A DNA stretch of 64,000 bases from Proteus columbae (GCF_002777965.1 NZ_NGVR01000009.1:62387-126386), one strand, 5' to 3'. Positions 1 through 10,875 are shown, numbered from the stretch's first letter. Notes: generated from the sequence alone by a model not told the origin. Program-made: numbers and translations.

Positions 1-468
1 GATTTTTGCTGTTTAGTACCTGAAAAACGCCAAGAAGTGACAACAGAAGGTGGTTTAGACGTTGTTGGCAATGAAGCAAAAGTTGCTGATGCAATAAAAC
101 GATTATCTTTAGCGGGTATCAAAGTTTCTTTGTTTATTGACCCTGACCATGAGCAAATAAACGCAGCTGACCGTGTTGGTGCGCCTTTTATTGAGATCCA
201 CACAGGTGCTTATGCTGATGCTGAAGATGTAATGGCTCAAGAAAAAGAGTTCGTACGTATTCGTGATGCAGTGACTTATGCCGCATCTAAAGGCTTAAAA
301 GTGAATGCGGGACATGGCTTGCATTACCATAACGTGCAACGTATTGCCGCATTACCTGAACTTTATGAACTGAATATTGGTCATGCGATTATTGGTAGAG
401 CAGTATTTAGTGGCTTAGCACCAGCAGTTGAAGAAATGAAACGCTTAATGCGAGAAGCGCGTCGCTAA
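1..468 (+). CDS. pdxJ: Pyridoxine 5'-phosphate synthase, 3' part
   Basis: Makes pyridoxine 5'-phosphate from 1-deoxy-D-xylulose 5-phosphate and 3-amino-2-oxopropyl phosphate, the ring-closing step of vitamin B6 synthesis in the cytoplasm. The reading frame is open from base 1 and begins inside the conserved stretch [18 protein letters not shown], so the N-terminal part lies outside the window. The [10 protein letters not shown] and [15 protein letters not shown] segments are typical of the phosphate-binding end of this TIM barrel. The stop codon overlaps the acpS start by one base (TAATG), which points to translational coupling, as in the E. coli pdxJ-acpS pair. Confidence 0.97.
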   Translation, partial: DFCCLVPEKRQEVTTEGGLDVVGNEAKVADAIKRLSLAGIKVSLFIDPDHEQINAADRVGAPFIEIHTGAYADAEDVMAQEKEFVRIRDAVTYAASKGLKVNAGHGLHYHNVQRIAALPELYELNIGHAIIGRAVFSGLAPAVEEMKRLMREARR

Positions 469-848
469 TGGCTATTGTTGGCTTAGGTATGGATATCGTC
501 GAGATATCACGTATCGAAGATATTATAGGGCGTTCTGGTGAACGCCTTGCTCGTCGCATTCTTACCGATACAGAATGGGAAATCTATCAATCCCATAAAC
601 AGCCAATACGTTTTTTAGCTAAGCGGTTTGCAGTAAAAGAGGCTGCGGCAAAAGCATTAGGAACAGGCATTCGTTTAGGATTGGCTTTTAATCATTTTGA
701 AGTGCGTAATGATGAATTAGGCAAACCTACGCTGCACTTTTTAGCGGTTGCCAAAGAGATGGCAGAGAAAGCGGGGATAAACTCTATTCACGTAACACTT
801 GCTGATGAGCAGCGTTATGCTTGTGCGACAGTTATTTTAGAAAAATAA
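468..848 (+). CDS. acpS: Holo-[acyl-carrier-protein] synthase
   Basis: Transfers 4'-phosphopantetheine from CoA to the serine of apo-acyl carrier protein, which activates fatty acid synthesis. The 126-residue protein has the expected size. It shows the N-terminal [11 protein letters not shown] motif with the metal-binding aspartate, and the central [19 protein letters not shown] motif. It follows pdxJ with a one-base overlap. It converges on yfhL with a 40-base gap in which I see no strong intrinsic terminator. Confidence 0.97.
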   Translation: MAIVGLGMDIVEISRIEDIIGRSGERLARRILTDTEWEIYQSHKQPIRFLAKRFAVKEAAAKALGTGIRLGLAFNHFEVRNDELGKPTLHFLAVAKEMAEKAGINSIHVTLADEQRYACATVILEK

Positions 849-888
849 CTCTCTTAGATTTATCACCCACAAAATCATTGATTAAGGT

Positions 889-1480
<592 letters not shown>

Positions 1481-2116
1481 ATGCCAACACTGTTTAATAT
1501 GTGGACGTTTGCACTTCTATCCTTGGGTTTAGTGCTAACTCCGGGCCCTAATATGATTTACCTGATTTCACGCTCAATCTCTCAAGGGAAAAAAGCCGGA
1601 TTTATTTCACTAATCGGTGTAGCTGTTGGCTATATTTTTTATATGTTATTGGCTGCATTTGGTATTACAGCTATTTTTATGGCGGTGCCTTATGCTTACG
1701 ATACATTAAAAATTTGTGGAGCTATTTACCTTTTTTATATCGCTTGGCAATCTATTAAACCCGGTGGGCGTTCTATCTTTCATCCTAAAAAATTACTTTC
1801 AGGTAATACGACAAAGCTCTTTGTTATGGGGTTTATCACTAATCTGCTTAATCCTAAAATTGCATTAATGTATTTATCACTGTTACCTCAATTTATTAGT
1901 ATTCAAAATGGCAGCGTTTTAAATCAATCATTAGTGTTAGGTAGTATTCAAATTATTATTAGCATCGCAGTAAATGCATTGATTGTTATTGCCGCTGGCT
2001 CTATTGCAGGGTTCTTTATGCAAAGGCCTCGTTGGGCACTCGTTCAACGTTGGTTTATGGCAACAATCTTAGGGGCTTTAGCTATCAAATTAGCTACAGA
2101 AGCGCGCGTAAACTAA
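1481..2116 (+). CDS. LysE/RhtB family amino-acid exporter
   Basis: Inner-membrane protein of 211 residues, predicted to export an amino acid or derivative. The N-terminus has the family signature LTPGPNMIYLISRSISQGKKAG, and hydrophobic segments lie at about 8-28, 40-65, 70-88, 113-135, 150-172 and 190-207, the usual six-helix plan. NLLNPKIALMYLSLLPQF is the second conserved loop. The substrate cannot be read from the sequence. The gene stands alone, with an inverted repeat just before its ribosome binding site that could regulate it. Confidence 0.88.
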   Translation: MPTLFNMWTFALLSLGLVLTPGPNMIYLISRSISQGKKAGFISLIGVAVGYIFYMLLAAFGITAIFMAVPYAYDTLKICGAIYLFYIAWQSIKPGGRSIFHPKKLLSGNTTKLFVMGFITNLLNPKIALMYLSLLPQFISIQNGSVLNQSLVLGSIQIIISIAVNALIVIAAGSIAGFFMQRPRWALVQRWFMATILGALAIKLATEARVN

Positions 2117-2211
2117 AGTTTCATCTTGCTATCTTGGTCATAAACAATTCAAGATAATCTCTTTAGTTATCAATATAAAACAGAGTACAATGTCCCGCTA
2201 TATGATAATGA

Positions 2212-2754
<543 letters not shown>

Positions 2755-2761
2755 TTCCTGC

Positions 2762-3310
2762 TTACTGATAATTAAGGGTATACGTTGCTTGTGCTTGGAA
2801 TGGGCCAGTTAGCAATGTTTGATTTTTCAGTGCAGAGGGTGATGCCTCAACATATGTCATAAAATTAAACTGAATACGTTTATTATTAAGAAGTCGAGTT
2901 GAGCTCGGCTTTTTTAATTGAATAACATTGCGTTGAACATCTGTAAATACAATTCCAATACTTTTAGGATCTTCAGATCCTGTGCCGACAACAGCTAGGT
3001 GATTGGGCATTGTAGGATGCTCTTTCCCATCTAGTGTGATAGTGACGCTTTTATAAATATCCTGACTGCAATTTTCTAAACTAATACTAAAAGTAACTGG
3101 TTCACTTTTTTGAAAAGTATAGAGATCTTTTGCTGATATCTGCTTGAAATCGATTACTTTATTTTCATCACCAGCAACAATGGTACAACCATGTGCAACC
3201 ACAACACCTTTAAATTCCATATCGCCCCCAATAAGCTCTGTCACTGCAAAGGCTGAAGGTGAAAGTAATAATAAAAGAGAAATAGCAGATTTTGTTATTG
3301 GGTTTTCCAT
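2762..3310 (-). CDS. Fimbrial minor subunit
   Basis: Secreted pilin of 182 residues, last gene of the fimbrial operon. A signal peptide covers about residues 1-22 (hydrophobic LLLLLSPSAFA). Two cysteines (about 42 and 81) are spaced as in the pilin disulfide. The C-terminus ends in an alternating beta-strand with a penultimate tyrosine (ATYTLNYQ), the motif bound by chaperones. Its start overlaps the adhesin stop by one base. It is probably an adaptor or minor shaft component rather than the main pilin; which one cannot be decided here. Confidence 0.85.
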   Translation of the reverse strand: MENPITKSAISLLLLLSPSAFAVTELIGGDMEFKGVVVAHGCTIVAGDENKVIDFKQISAKDLYTFQKSEPVTFSISLENCSQDIYKSVTITLDGKEHPTMPNHLAVVGTGSEDPKSIGIVFTDVQRNVIQLKKPSSTRLLNNKRIQFNFMTYVEASPSALKNQTLLTGPFQAQATYTLNYQ

Positions 3311-4380
3311 TACATAAACTCCGCAACTAATGTGGCATGTGCTGAAAATTCACCTTCTGTAATTTTGCTACCTGTTTTTGCAATGGGTGCTGCTGTAACT
3401 TCCCAGTTTCCTTTAAAATTATTCAGTTTTCCGACAGAAAAATATTGATTAGGTGGCACAATCGTTCCTGATTTGTCTCTTAAAACAATACCTAGATTTG
3501 TTCTATCAACAGATCCTGTTGTGCCAAGATAATTAGGGTTAAAACTAGCGATACCTGAGCTTCCAGTTTGAATTTTAAACATAATTCGACTGTTAGGATT
3601 AGTAAAGCTACCACCTTCACACTTGATTGGAATATTGCGCGTGATCTTGTAGTTTTGACCATTTAAATAGTCTGAAGTATTACCGACATTGCCAAAATCA
3701 AAGGTAATTGGAGAGCCATTATTAAATGTACATCTATCTTCCGTGGTTAATATTCCGGAACTAATCACTAATTTTGAAATTGGCTCAGGACCATATTCTT
3801 GATATAAGCCATTACCTACGCGTGCATACATTTGCGCGACAGAGTACCCAGTTAAGGATACACCATTCACAATCGGTTTTTTGAGTCTAAAAACCAAAAC
3901 ACCACTTCCCCCTGAATACATATTAGGTTTAGGTGATTGAGGTACGCTACATCCTTGTTGCCAATTGACATGGTTAGGTTTTTCTATAAAAGGTACAGCA
4001 GGGAGAGAGTCAGGCCCCCAAATAGAGAACTTAATTTGTACATCGACATACTCATTGAGTTCATAAAAATTGCGCCCTACATAACGAAGATCAGAGGTCG
4101 CTTTGAAATAGGTTCTTGATTGAGGAACTAAAGGATCTTTAGGACAAAAAACGGTTGCAACATAAAGGCTATTTAAAGCAAAGTTTACGGTAGCTGTTTC
4201 ACCTGCTCGATTACGAGGAAACATGGTGGTATCTAAATCTACTCTAAAAATATTAGGGCCTCCAACAGTGCGAACTTCACCATGAATATAAGCAGATGCA
4301 ACAACTGGAGTACATAACATTGCGCCAGTAAAAAGTAATTTTAGCGTATTGAAATAAAAATTTGCTGTTGTTAATTTCAT
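3310..4380 (-). CDS. Fimbrial tip adhesin, two-domain
   Basis: Protein of 356 residues with a signal peptide of about 30 residues. The length and layout fit a FimH-like tip adhesin: an N-terminal receptor-binding domain (about 31-205) with its own cysteine pair, then a pilin domain starting near TEDRCTFNNG (about 213) and ending in a beta-strand (SAHATLVAEFM). The N-terminal domain does not match an adhesin I can name, so the receptor is unknown. It lies 25 bases after the chaperone gene and is coupled to the minor subunit gene by a TAATG overlap. Confidence 0.82.
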   Translation of the reverse strand: MKLTTANFYFNTLKLLFTGAMLCTPVVASAYIHGEVRTVGGPNIFRVDLDTTMFPRNRAGETATVNFALNSLYVATVFCPKDPLVPQSRTYFKATSDLRYVGRNFYELNEYVDVQIKFSIWGPDSLPAVPFIEKPNHVNWQQGCSVPQSPKPNMYSGGSGVLVFRLKKPIVNGVSLTGYSVAQMYARVGNGLYQEYGPEPISKLVISSGILTTEDRCTFNNGSPITFDFGNVGNTSDYLNGQNYKITRNIPIKCEGGSFTNPNSRIMFKIQTGSSGIASFNPNYLGTTGSVDRTNLGIVLRDKSGTIVPPNQYFSVGKLNNFKGNWEVTAAPIAKTGSKITEGEFSAHATLVAEFM

Positions 4381-4405
4381 TTTATTCCTACCGGCGTCAA
4401 GTTAA

Positions 4406-5170
4406 TTAATATTTGGGTTGTTGTTCTTTTGGTGCAGCTTTACAGCTATTTTGTTGGCAAACAAATTTTAATTCTGGATGCCCACCGTAGTCATTTACAT
4501 ACATCATGTAAAATTGATTGACGTTACTGGTTTTAACTGGAATTTCCAATGATGATTTAGGCGCAACCATTAAACCAGGGAAAGTGGTTAACTTATCGCT
4601 ATCTTCACCATTCAATTTATTAGAAAGCCCAATAATAGTGATGTAGTAAGGTGTTGGATTTTCGGCAATAAATTGATTACCTTGTTTTGTAAACACTAAT
4701 TGATCTTGCCAAATAATGCCCGGTTTTTCAGGAATAATAGCTGTTGGGCGGTAGAATAATTTAATACGAGACTGCATTGCCATTTGCAACACGTTAGCTT
4801 GTTTGGGTGCTGGTGGAATTTCACGCACATTTAAATAAAACAGTGATTCTCTATCTTGTGGCAAAAGACCAATTTCTGCTGTTTTGGTAATTCTGACAAC
4901 GCCTTTTTGGTCACCATCAAGACGTTGTAAAGGTGGTAACGCCACTAAAGGAGAAGCGATTTTTTGTCCGTGTTCATTTTCAACCCACGATTGAGCTAAA
5001 AAAGGAATATCAGGGCTAGTATTTTTTAGGTTTACACTAGCTGAGTTTTCGTTGCCCATTAGTACAATGCGAGTTCTATCTAATGACACGCCCGCTTGAG
5101 TTGTACTCACTATGCTGAGTGCAATTAATGAGCTACAAAAAAGTGTTTTGAGTGTGTTGAATGAGTTCAT
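4406..5170 (-). CDS. Periplasmic fimbrial chaperone, PapD family
   Basis: Binds pilin subunits in the periplasm and delivers them to the usher by donor-strand complementation. The 254-residue protein has a signal peptide (about 1-26, ending TTQA). It shows the family motifs: SLDRTRIVLMGNENSASVNLKN with the conserved arginine, and SRIKLFYRP with the conserved lysine, the pair that anchors the subunit C-terminus. The F1-G1 loop region is short, which suggests the FGS class. It is encoded between the usher and the adhesin, the usual operon position. Confidence 0.93.
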   Translation of the reverse strand: MNSFNTLKTLFCSSLIALSIVSTTQAGVSLDRTRIVLMGNENSASVNLKNTSPDIPFLAQSWVENEHGQKIASPLVALPPLQRLDGDQKGVVRITKTAEIGLLPQDRESLFYLNVREIPPAPKQANVLQMAMQSRIKLFYRPTAIIPEKPGIIWQDQLVFTKQGNQFIAENPTPYYITIIGLSNKLNGEDSDKLTTFPGLMVAPKSSLEIPVKTSNVNQFYMMYVNDYGGHPELKFVCQQNSCKAAPKEQQPKY

Positions 5171-5200
5171 ACAATTATCTCTAGTAATTCATTTTATTCA

Positions 5201-7687
5201 TTAAAATCCCCGACATAATAACAATTCACGTTTTAGTGGATCGTTAATTGCGGCTGGAATTGTAATCGTACATTGGGTTTTACCACCCCAGATCACGTTT
5301 AATGATTCATTAAGGCTAACACCGGCGATATAGACTAAACCATCTTCCATCACCATTCCCATATTTTCACCGTTTTTATTGGTGATTTCGGCACCAAATG
5401 GCGGGTGTTTTTGATCGACAGTTTGTAAGATAGCCATTAGGCGCTCACCTTGGCGAACAGGGAATTTATAGTAGCCAATAGCACCTTCAGTTAATGTGGC
5501 AGAAGTAATGGCTTTGTGTGTTTCAATATCTGAATCCATTTTATCAACATCAATACGTGCATCAACATTGTTATAACTAGATAAGTCAGTTAATACCCCA
5601 ATACCAAATAAATTTGTCGTTGTGCTTTGATTATTAAATGGCACGCCTGCAACTCCATCAGTATCAACCATCATGCGAGCAGTACTTGATGTCATGCTAC
5701 TGCTATGTAATGCAGCACCGTGGCGTGTTGCAGTAAATCCACCTTTAACTGTTGCACCTAGTGCAACATAATTATCTTGTTGATAGCTTGCATTAGCGTT
5801 AATTTCTGCATATTGCGAACGGTGTTGATAATAACCATCAGTATTGGCTTTATTGTCTGAGCTTAAACCTGCACGGACACGCCATAGATTATTATAATTG
5901 CTATTATCAGAATAAGAGGCCATTTGGTTCACTTTTCCGTTACTATTTTGCAAGCTATAACCAATGCTCTTGCCACTTCCTAATGGAACTGAAATATTGA
6001 AAGAAATACTGTCATCGGTATTTCCTTTATGCTGAGTACGGAATGCAGATAAGTTAGTATTAATTTGCTCTATACCCATAATAGAAAAATTACGACTTAC
6101 CGTAACACCATATTGCTCTTGTGTATTTTTATCCCAATAATTTTGGTGTCGATAAGAGAGATAAAGTGTTGTCGATTTTTCAATATCATCAGCCCAAAAA
6201 GTTTTGTTACCTGTAATGGTATACATCTCTTTTTCATAACCATTGTTATTAATATCGTTGTAACGCTCATCTATATATTGAGAAAAAGATCGGAATGTTT
6301 TCTCTGAAAATCGGTAACCCGCAAAAGTAATCGTACTATGGTACTCATCGAATGTTTTAGCATAGTTCAGTTTGAATGACATGCCGTTGATATTTTCATT
6401 ATCATAGGTTTTGCTATAAGACTGAGTAATATCACCTGAAAGCGTACCTAAACGCCCCATATCGTGACCTAAACCTAATGACCATGCATTGTAATCTTTA
6501 GCCGTCAACAAAACCCCACCATACAGCGACCATGTGTTGTTCATACCCCATGAAAAATCGCCTTGATAAAAAACAGGGCCTTGCATTTTATGGTTGTTGA
6601 GCGATGACTGACCCATTGATGTGTTATAACGCACAGAGCCAGGGCGAGTCATATAAGGTAGATTGGCTGTTTGTACTTGGAATTCGTTTACTTTACCGTT
6701 TTGCTCTTCGACTCTGACGTTTAATTGACCTTGTACTGTATCTTGTAAATGTTTAATAGCAAAAGGACCAGCAGGTACAGTGGTTTCATAAATTAGGCGA
6801 CCGTTTTGCGTTACAGTCACTTTGGCGTTAGTGTTTGCGATGCCATGAATTTCAGGTGCATAACCTTGCAAAGAAGGAGGCAACATTCTTTCATCACTTT
6901 GTATATTTGCACCTGTAAAACGGAAACTATCAAAAATTTGAGAGTTTAAATAAGTTTCACCAAGCGTTAATTTTGCTGCTTGGTTAGGTAATGGTTTATA
7001 TGCGTAAATCTGATTCCAATCAAAGCTATTATTTGATGAATATTCAGATGAATAATTTCCTTGATATTCAGCACGTAGTCGCCATTCACCAAGGTTAATT
7101 CCAGCTTGCCCATACCCTGTCAATGAGTTGTTGTTATTGCCTTTATTCGGGCGAGTCGATATACCGTTTAAGGTATAGTCAACTAATAACCCAGATACAC
7201 CTGCATCCCACAATTCAGGTGGTGTCCAATCCGTATCTTCATATTTCATTAATGAACGAGGCATAACAATATCGAGAATACCGCCATCGTTTTTGATAGA
7301 GATACCTGGTAGTTGACTAATATCGAAACAATCTGGCGAGATCTCTTCGATAAATTTTTGATTTTCTTCGTTAATTGTTAATTTTTTTAGAAGAGTAGGG
7401 TCAATACAAGCGATGGAATAATTAGGCTTCACTTCAACATAATTAATGTTTTGGCGAGGGAAGTCACGACCATTTATACGGATATCTAAGTAGTACATAC
7501 CCGGAATAATGTAATTAGAGGTTGCAAAACGAGATAAATCGACATTATCTCTGTCTTCGGCATCTAGCATATGAATGTTAAATTCCACAGAATCATCTTG
7601 CTCGGCTTGAGCGAAAAACGCTAAGCACAATAGCAAAATGGCACAAATGTTTTTCCATATTGTGCTGTGAAAAAAAGAAATTAACAT
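5201..7687 (-). CDS. Outer-membrane fimbrial usher
   Basis: Outer-membrane assembly platform of 828 residues, the normal usher length. After a signal peptide (about 1-28) comes the N-terminal chaperone-binding domain (FNIHMLDAEDRDNVDLSRF). A long beta-barrel region follows, with typical strings such as GAGFAIKHLQDT-like plug residues near PAGPFAIKHL and many aromatic-ended strands. The C-terminal domains end with a cysteine pair in CTITIPAAI...LLCRGF. It is separated from the major subunit gene by 174 bases that contain a hairpin. Confidence 0.95.
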   Translation of the reverse strand: MLISFFHSTIWKNICAILLLCLAFFAQAEQDDSVEFNIHMLDAEDRDNVDLSRFATSNYIIPGMYYLDIRINGRDFPRQNINYVEVKPNYSIACIDPTLLKKLTINEENQKFIEEISPDCFDISQLPGISIKNDGGILDIVMPRSLMKYEDTDWTPPELWDAGVSGLLVDYTLNGISTRPNKGNNNNSLTGYGQAGINLGEWRLRAEYQGNYSSEYSSNNSFDWNQIYAYKPLPNQAAKLTLGETYLNSQIFDSFRFTGANIQSDERMLPPSLQGYAPEIHGIANTNAKVTVTQNGRLIYETTVPAGPFAIKHLQDTVQGQLNVRVEEQNGKVNEFQVQTANLPYMTRPGSVRYNTSMGQSSLNNHKMQGPVFYQGDFSWGMNNTWSLYGGVLLTAKDYNAWSLGLGHDMGRLGTLSGDITQSYSKTYDNENINGMSFKLNYAKTFDEYHSTITFAGYRFSEKTFRSFSQYIDERYNDINNNGYEKEMYTITGNKTFWADDIEKSTTLYLSYRHQNYWDKNTQEQYGVTVSRNFSIMGIEQINTNLSAFRTQHKGNTDDSISFNISVPLGSGKSIGYSLQNSNGKVNQMASYSDNSNYNNLWRVRAGLSSDNKANTDGYYQHRSQYAEINANASYQQDNYVALGATVKGGFTATRHGAALHSSSMTSSTARMMVDTDGVAGVPFNNQSTTTNLFGIGVLTDLSSYNNVDARIDVDKMDSDIETHKAITSATLTEGAIGYYKFPVRQGERLMAILQTVDQKHPPFGAEITNKNGENMGMVMEDGLVYIAGVSLNESLNVIWGGKTQCTITIPAAINDPLKRELLLCRGF

Positions 7688-7791
7688 GAATAAACGCCTA
7701 ATTATTAATAAAATAAAAAGTAATTAAATAATGAATATTTATTTTATTATTTTTTATTTTATTCTTATTAAGTTGAAGTGTTTTATCAAAT

Positions 7792-7819
7792 TTAACGCAG
7801 AGGAAGTCCCCTGCGTTAA
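7792..7819 (-). terminator. Hairpin between major subunit and usher genes
   Basis: TTAACGCAG (7792-7800) and CTGCGTTAA (7811-7819) form a 9-bp stem with a 10-base loop. No strong U-tract follows in the minus direction, so it is more likely a partial terminator or an mRNA-stabilising stem than a full stop. Such stems are common after the major pilin gene of fimbrial operons, where they keep pilin in excess over usher. Confidence 0.6.
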
Positions 7820-7861
7820 TGCAGTAATTAATTATTTAATTAATTTAAATAAATAAAACGA

Positions 7862-8410
7862 TTACTGATAATCAACTTGGAAGTTGATAACGGCTTGGAA
7901 TTCACCAGGAGTTACAGTTGCGTCTGCTGATTCAGCTTGAACGTAAGCAACGAATGGGATCTTAGAAACACCATTAACTAATTGTACTGGTGTTGTTGCT
8001 GTGTTCCATTTTACTGATTTGCTGCCAGCATCCATTAAGCCGATACCAGCGCCAGAAGCTGAGCCAGATACGAAAGATGCTAAGTCTTTATTTGTTGCAT
8101 TAACAACGCTTGGTGTATAGCTAACTGTAGCTGTTTTTGCTACGGTAGTATCACAGTCTTGTAATTCGATATCTTTTTTAACGTTACCTGCTTTCTGCAT
8201 ATTTGCTAATGCAGAAGTTGGGATTTCACTGAAATCAACAATAACAGGACTTGAAGAAGCTGCTAATCCACAAGCTGAATTAACAATTTCACCTTTTAAT
8301 TGAATTTCGCCTTTAGTTGCACCAACTTTTGGAGCAGGAGTTTCAGCAGTTGCAACAGAATTAATACCAAATACTAAAGCAGCAGCTAAAGCAATTTTAC
8401 TCAGTTTCAT
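7862..8410 (-). CDS. Major fimbrial subunit (type 1-like pilin)
   Basis: Secreted structural pilin of 182 residues and first gene of the operon. It has a signal peptide (MKLSKIALAAALVFG, cleavage near ATA-ET at 22-23). The cysteine pair in VNSACGLAA and LQDCDTTVA has the spacing of the pilin disulfide. The mature part is rich in Ala, Ser, Thr and Val, and it ends in the chaperone-binding strand FQVDYQ. A plausible Shine-Dalgarno AAGGGA precedes the ATG. Its place first in the operon, before a hairpin, fits high expression. Confidence 0.92.
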   Translation of the reverse strand: MKLSKIALAAALVFGINSVATAETPAPKVGATKGEIQLKGEIVNSACGLAASSSPVIVDFSEIPTSALANMQKAGNVKKDIELQDCDTTVAKTATVSYTPSVVNATNKDLASFVSGSASGAGIGLMDAGSKSVKWNTATTPVQLVNGVSKIPFVAYVQAESADATVTPGEFQAVINFQVDYQ

Positions 8411-9220
8411 TATAGATAATCCCTTGAAGATCGTGCGTATTATTATTTATAGAAAAATAATATTAATGTCGGAATATAAAAATTGATTTGCATTATATTT
8501 CGAGTTGTTTCGAATAATGACTGGTTTATATGATATCAATAAAGGCGCTCTATTTGATATAACGTTTTGTTGATTTCCTCAATTTTCATATTTAATCTTG
8601 CCTATTCCATATTAATAGAGTTTTATGTAGGTTTATTCTTTTTATTACTCAATTTATGGGTGAAAAAGTTTATCAGGCAGATAAATTTAATAGACAATAT
8701 AATTAACATTGTTTTAACTTTACGAAAAGTAATGTTATTAACATTAGGTTAGGAAAATTAATAAAATCAATTATAGATTATCGTAATATATATAATTCAA
8801 TAAGTTATATGTTAATAATGACGCATTCAGGTTAATTTTCATCACGAAAAAAGTTTCTCAAAAAATAATAATCATAAAATGAATAATAACTGATGAGATA
8901 ATTCCTACGTATTTAAGTTAATTTTTTCTTATATTTCACTTATTCTGATAGTCTTAAAATGACTAATTGGATTATTTTAAATACAGTTTACTCATTGGCT
9001 GAGTGTTTTGGCTAATGAGTGTTACATTTTTTAACACATGAATTTTCCCTATTTTGGGTAAAAAATGACATGATAAAATGTAACAATTTTTAATATTAAG
9101 AAAACATTAATTTAGGGATTGCTTTAATGGTTGGAGTGATTTTTGAATAATAGAAATGAAATAAATAAGCCTCTATAAAAGAGGCTATGTTGTTTAATAG
9201 GCTGTTTTTAAGTACAAAAA
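8411..9220. other. Long AT-rich gene-free region upstream of the fimbrial operon
   Basis: 810 bases without a supported gene, very AT-rich. On the minus strand a TATAAT-like -10 box lies at 8492-8497, about 80 bases before the pilin start, but its -35 is weak. On the plus strand CTCATTGGC (8991-8999) pairs with GCTAATGAG (9011-9019), and GTGTTA (9019-9024) pairs with TAACAC (9032-9037). I saw no invertible-element repeats and no recombinase gene. The composition fits H-NS-type silencing, which is an inference. A short hydrophobic reading frame at 8567-8752 is not convincing. Confidence 0.45.
9168..9186 (-). terminator. Probable mltF terminator
   Basis: AGCCTCT (9168-9174) and AGAGGCT (9180-9186) form a 7-bp stem downstream of the mltF stop on the minus strand. 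The U-tract after it is weak (CTTATTTATTT), so termination efficiency is uncertain. Confidence 0.5.
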
Positions 9221-10693
9221 TTATTGATAAGCCATATCTTGAGTCAATGGCAATGATGATCTTTCTTGCTCTTCATCGTTATCATTCTCTTTATCTTTAG
9301 ATAATATTTTATTTTTGCTCTCTTTGGCTTGAAGGTAGCCAACAAGGCTAAGTTGATATCGTCGAATATTTTCAACATAGCGATAGGCCTCATGGCCTCT
9401 AGCATAGCCATAAGGGAGGTCTGCATAATATTTCTTTTGGCTAAGTAGAGGTAATCTTGATTTTACATCTAGCCAACTGTCAGGATCGGCATTTTGTTGC
9501 TCAGTAAGCCTTCTGGCATCAAGCATATGACCAAATCCCATATTATATGCTGCTAATGCAAACCAAATTCTTTCATCTTCAGGAATAGAATCTGGTAAGC
9601 GCGAGAGGAGATGCTTAAGATATTGCGCTCCTCCTCGAACACTCTCTTCGGGATCAAGCCTATCAGTAACACCCATACTCGATGCAGTAGGGCGAGTTAA
9701 CATCATCAATCCCCTAACTCCAGTCGGTGATGTGGCATGAGGATCCCAATGTGATTCTTGCCATGCCATAGCTGCCAATAATCGCCAATCGAAAGTATCT
9801 GCATACTTTTCAAAAAGTGGTTGATAGTTTGGCAAAATAGAATCTATCGCCGTAATAAAAGAGATAGTGTCGAAGTAATCAAATGTACCTACATGACCAA
9901 AATACTTTTCTTCAAGTCTTGCTAACACATCTTCTTGAGATAATTGATTAAAGTAATCGAGCATCGCTGCATATAAGCTATTATCTTCACCATCTGGCAG
10001 ATACCATGTTAGCGGACGGCTTTCAGTGACTTCAAACCCTACGGCAACATTAGGATGAATGCGTTGTTGTACTGCAACACTGATAGAATCGGCTAACACA
10101 TAGGTTATTTTGCCTTCTGATAATGCTTCTAGCAGTTGTGAGGTTGTCTGATTATCTGATTCTTCCCATTCAAGCTCGGGATATTGCGTCTCTTTTAATG
10201 TTCGCAATAAACTTGCATGAGCAGAGCCAGCAGTGACAACAAGACGCCCATCTAACGTATCAAAGCTACGTGGCCTTAATGTCCCTTTACGATAAATAAG
10301 CTGTTGAGAAACTGAAAAGTAAGCAGGGCCACTGCGTGTCGTATCTAATCTCTCTTTATTATAAAGTAATCCGGCGGCGATAAAGTCAGCTTTATTATTC
10401 TCCAGATCATCAAACATTTGGTTGATATTTGTCCGCATATTAACGACAAGTTTCACGCCTAGGTAATCTGCAAAGCGTTTCACTAATTCATAATCGAAAC
10501 CTACGGGGTCCTTTTTATCGTTCATCGTTATCAATGGTGAAGGTATCGTACTAATTCTTAACTCACCACGAGATAAAATCTTATTTATCTGCGCTTTTTG
10601 CCTATCTGGCCATGTAATATTCAACGCGATAATAGCCGCTGAAAAGAGCGCTATGATAACGATAACGAAATAGTTTATCCTTATATTATTCAA
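9221..10693 (-). CDS. mltF: Membrane-bound lytic murein transglycosylase F
   Basis: Cleaves peptidoglycan strands to 1,6-anhydromuropeptides at the outer membrane. The 490-residue protein has an N-terminal hydrophobic segment (about 8-28), then a periplasmic solute-binding-like domain (about 40-270), then an SLT domain. The catalytic glutamate sits in [18 protein letters not shown], and the later motifs [15 protein letters not shown] and [16 protein letters not shown] are family-typical. The start is a TTG at 10693, supported by alignment of [11 protein letters not shown] with the E. coli N-terminus; the first in-frame ATG would remove the membrane segment. It is divergent from purL, as in E. 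coli. Confidence 0.94.
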   Translation of the reverse strand: MNNIRINYFVIVIIALFSAAIIALNITWPDRQKAQINKILSRGELRISTIPSPLITMNDKKDPVGFDYELVKRFADYLGVKLVVNMRTNINQMFDDLENNKADFIAAGLLYNKERLDTTRSGPAYFSVSQQLIYRKGTLRPRSFDTLDGRLVVTAGSAHASLLRTLKETQYPELEWEESDNQTTSQLLEALSEGKITYVLADSISVAVQQRIHPNVAVGFEVTESRPLTWYLPDGEDNSLYAAMLDYFNQLSQEDVLARLEEKYFGHVGTFDYFDTISFITAIDSILPNYQPLFEKYADTFDWRLLAAMAWQESHWDPHATSPTGVRGLMMLTRPTASSMGVTDRLDPEESVRGGAQYLKHLLSRLPDSIPEDERIWFALAAYNMGFGHMLDARRLTEQQNADPDSWLDVKSRLPLLSQKKYYADLPYGYARGHEAYRYVENIRRYQLSLVGYLQAKESKNKILSKDKENDNDEEQERSSLPLTQDMAYQ

Positions 10694-10859
10694 TAGGTTG
10701 GTTCTCGTTAACGTTGTTTATTGTTGTGTGTAAAATCGTCATTTTAACATGGATAAATTTCCAGTAATCGAGCATTTTGCTTAACATATTGGCAAGACGC
10801 AACTTGATTACACCAATTAATCATTAAAACACTCTAAGTTAAATGCCGTTATTTTGTTC

Positions 10860-10875
10860 ACGCAAACGGTTTCGT
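10860..10875 (+). promoter_or_regulatory. PurR operator upstream of purL
   Basis: ACGCAAACGGTTTCGT is a near-perfect match to the PurR consensus palindrome (ACGCAAACGTTTTCGT type). It lies about 80 bases before the purL start, where PurR with hypoxanthine or guanine represses purine genes in enterobacteria. A TATACT-like box follows at about 10892-10897. Confidence 0.88.

Noticed and set aside
8567-8752. 61-codon hydrophobic plus-strand frame upstream of the fimbrial operon
   Set aside because: Lies in very AT-rich sequence where such frames arise by chance, without a ribosome binding site or family match.
8411-9220. Phase-variable invertible promoter for the fimbrial operon, as in the Proteus MR/P operon
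   Set aside because: I found no pair of inverted repeats of about 20 bases and no MrpI/FimB-type recombinase gene in the window.
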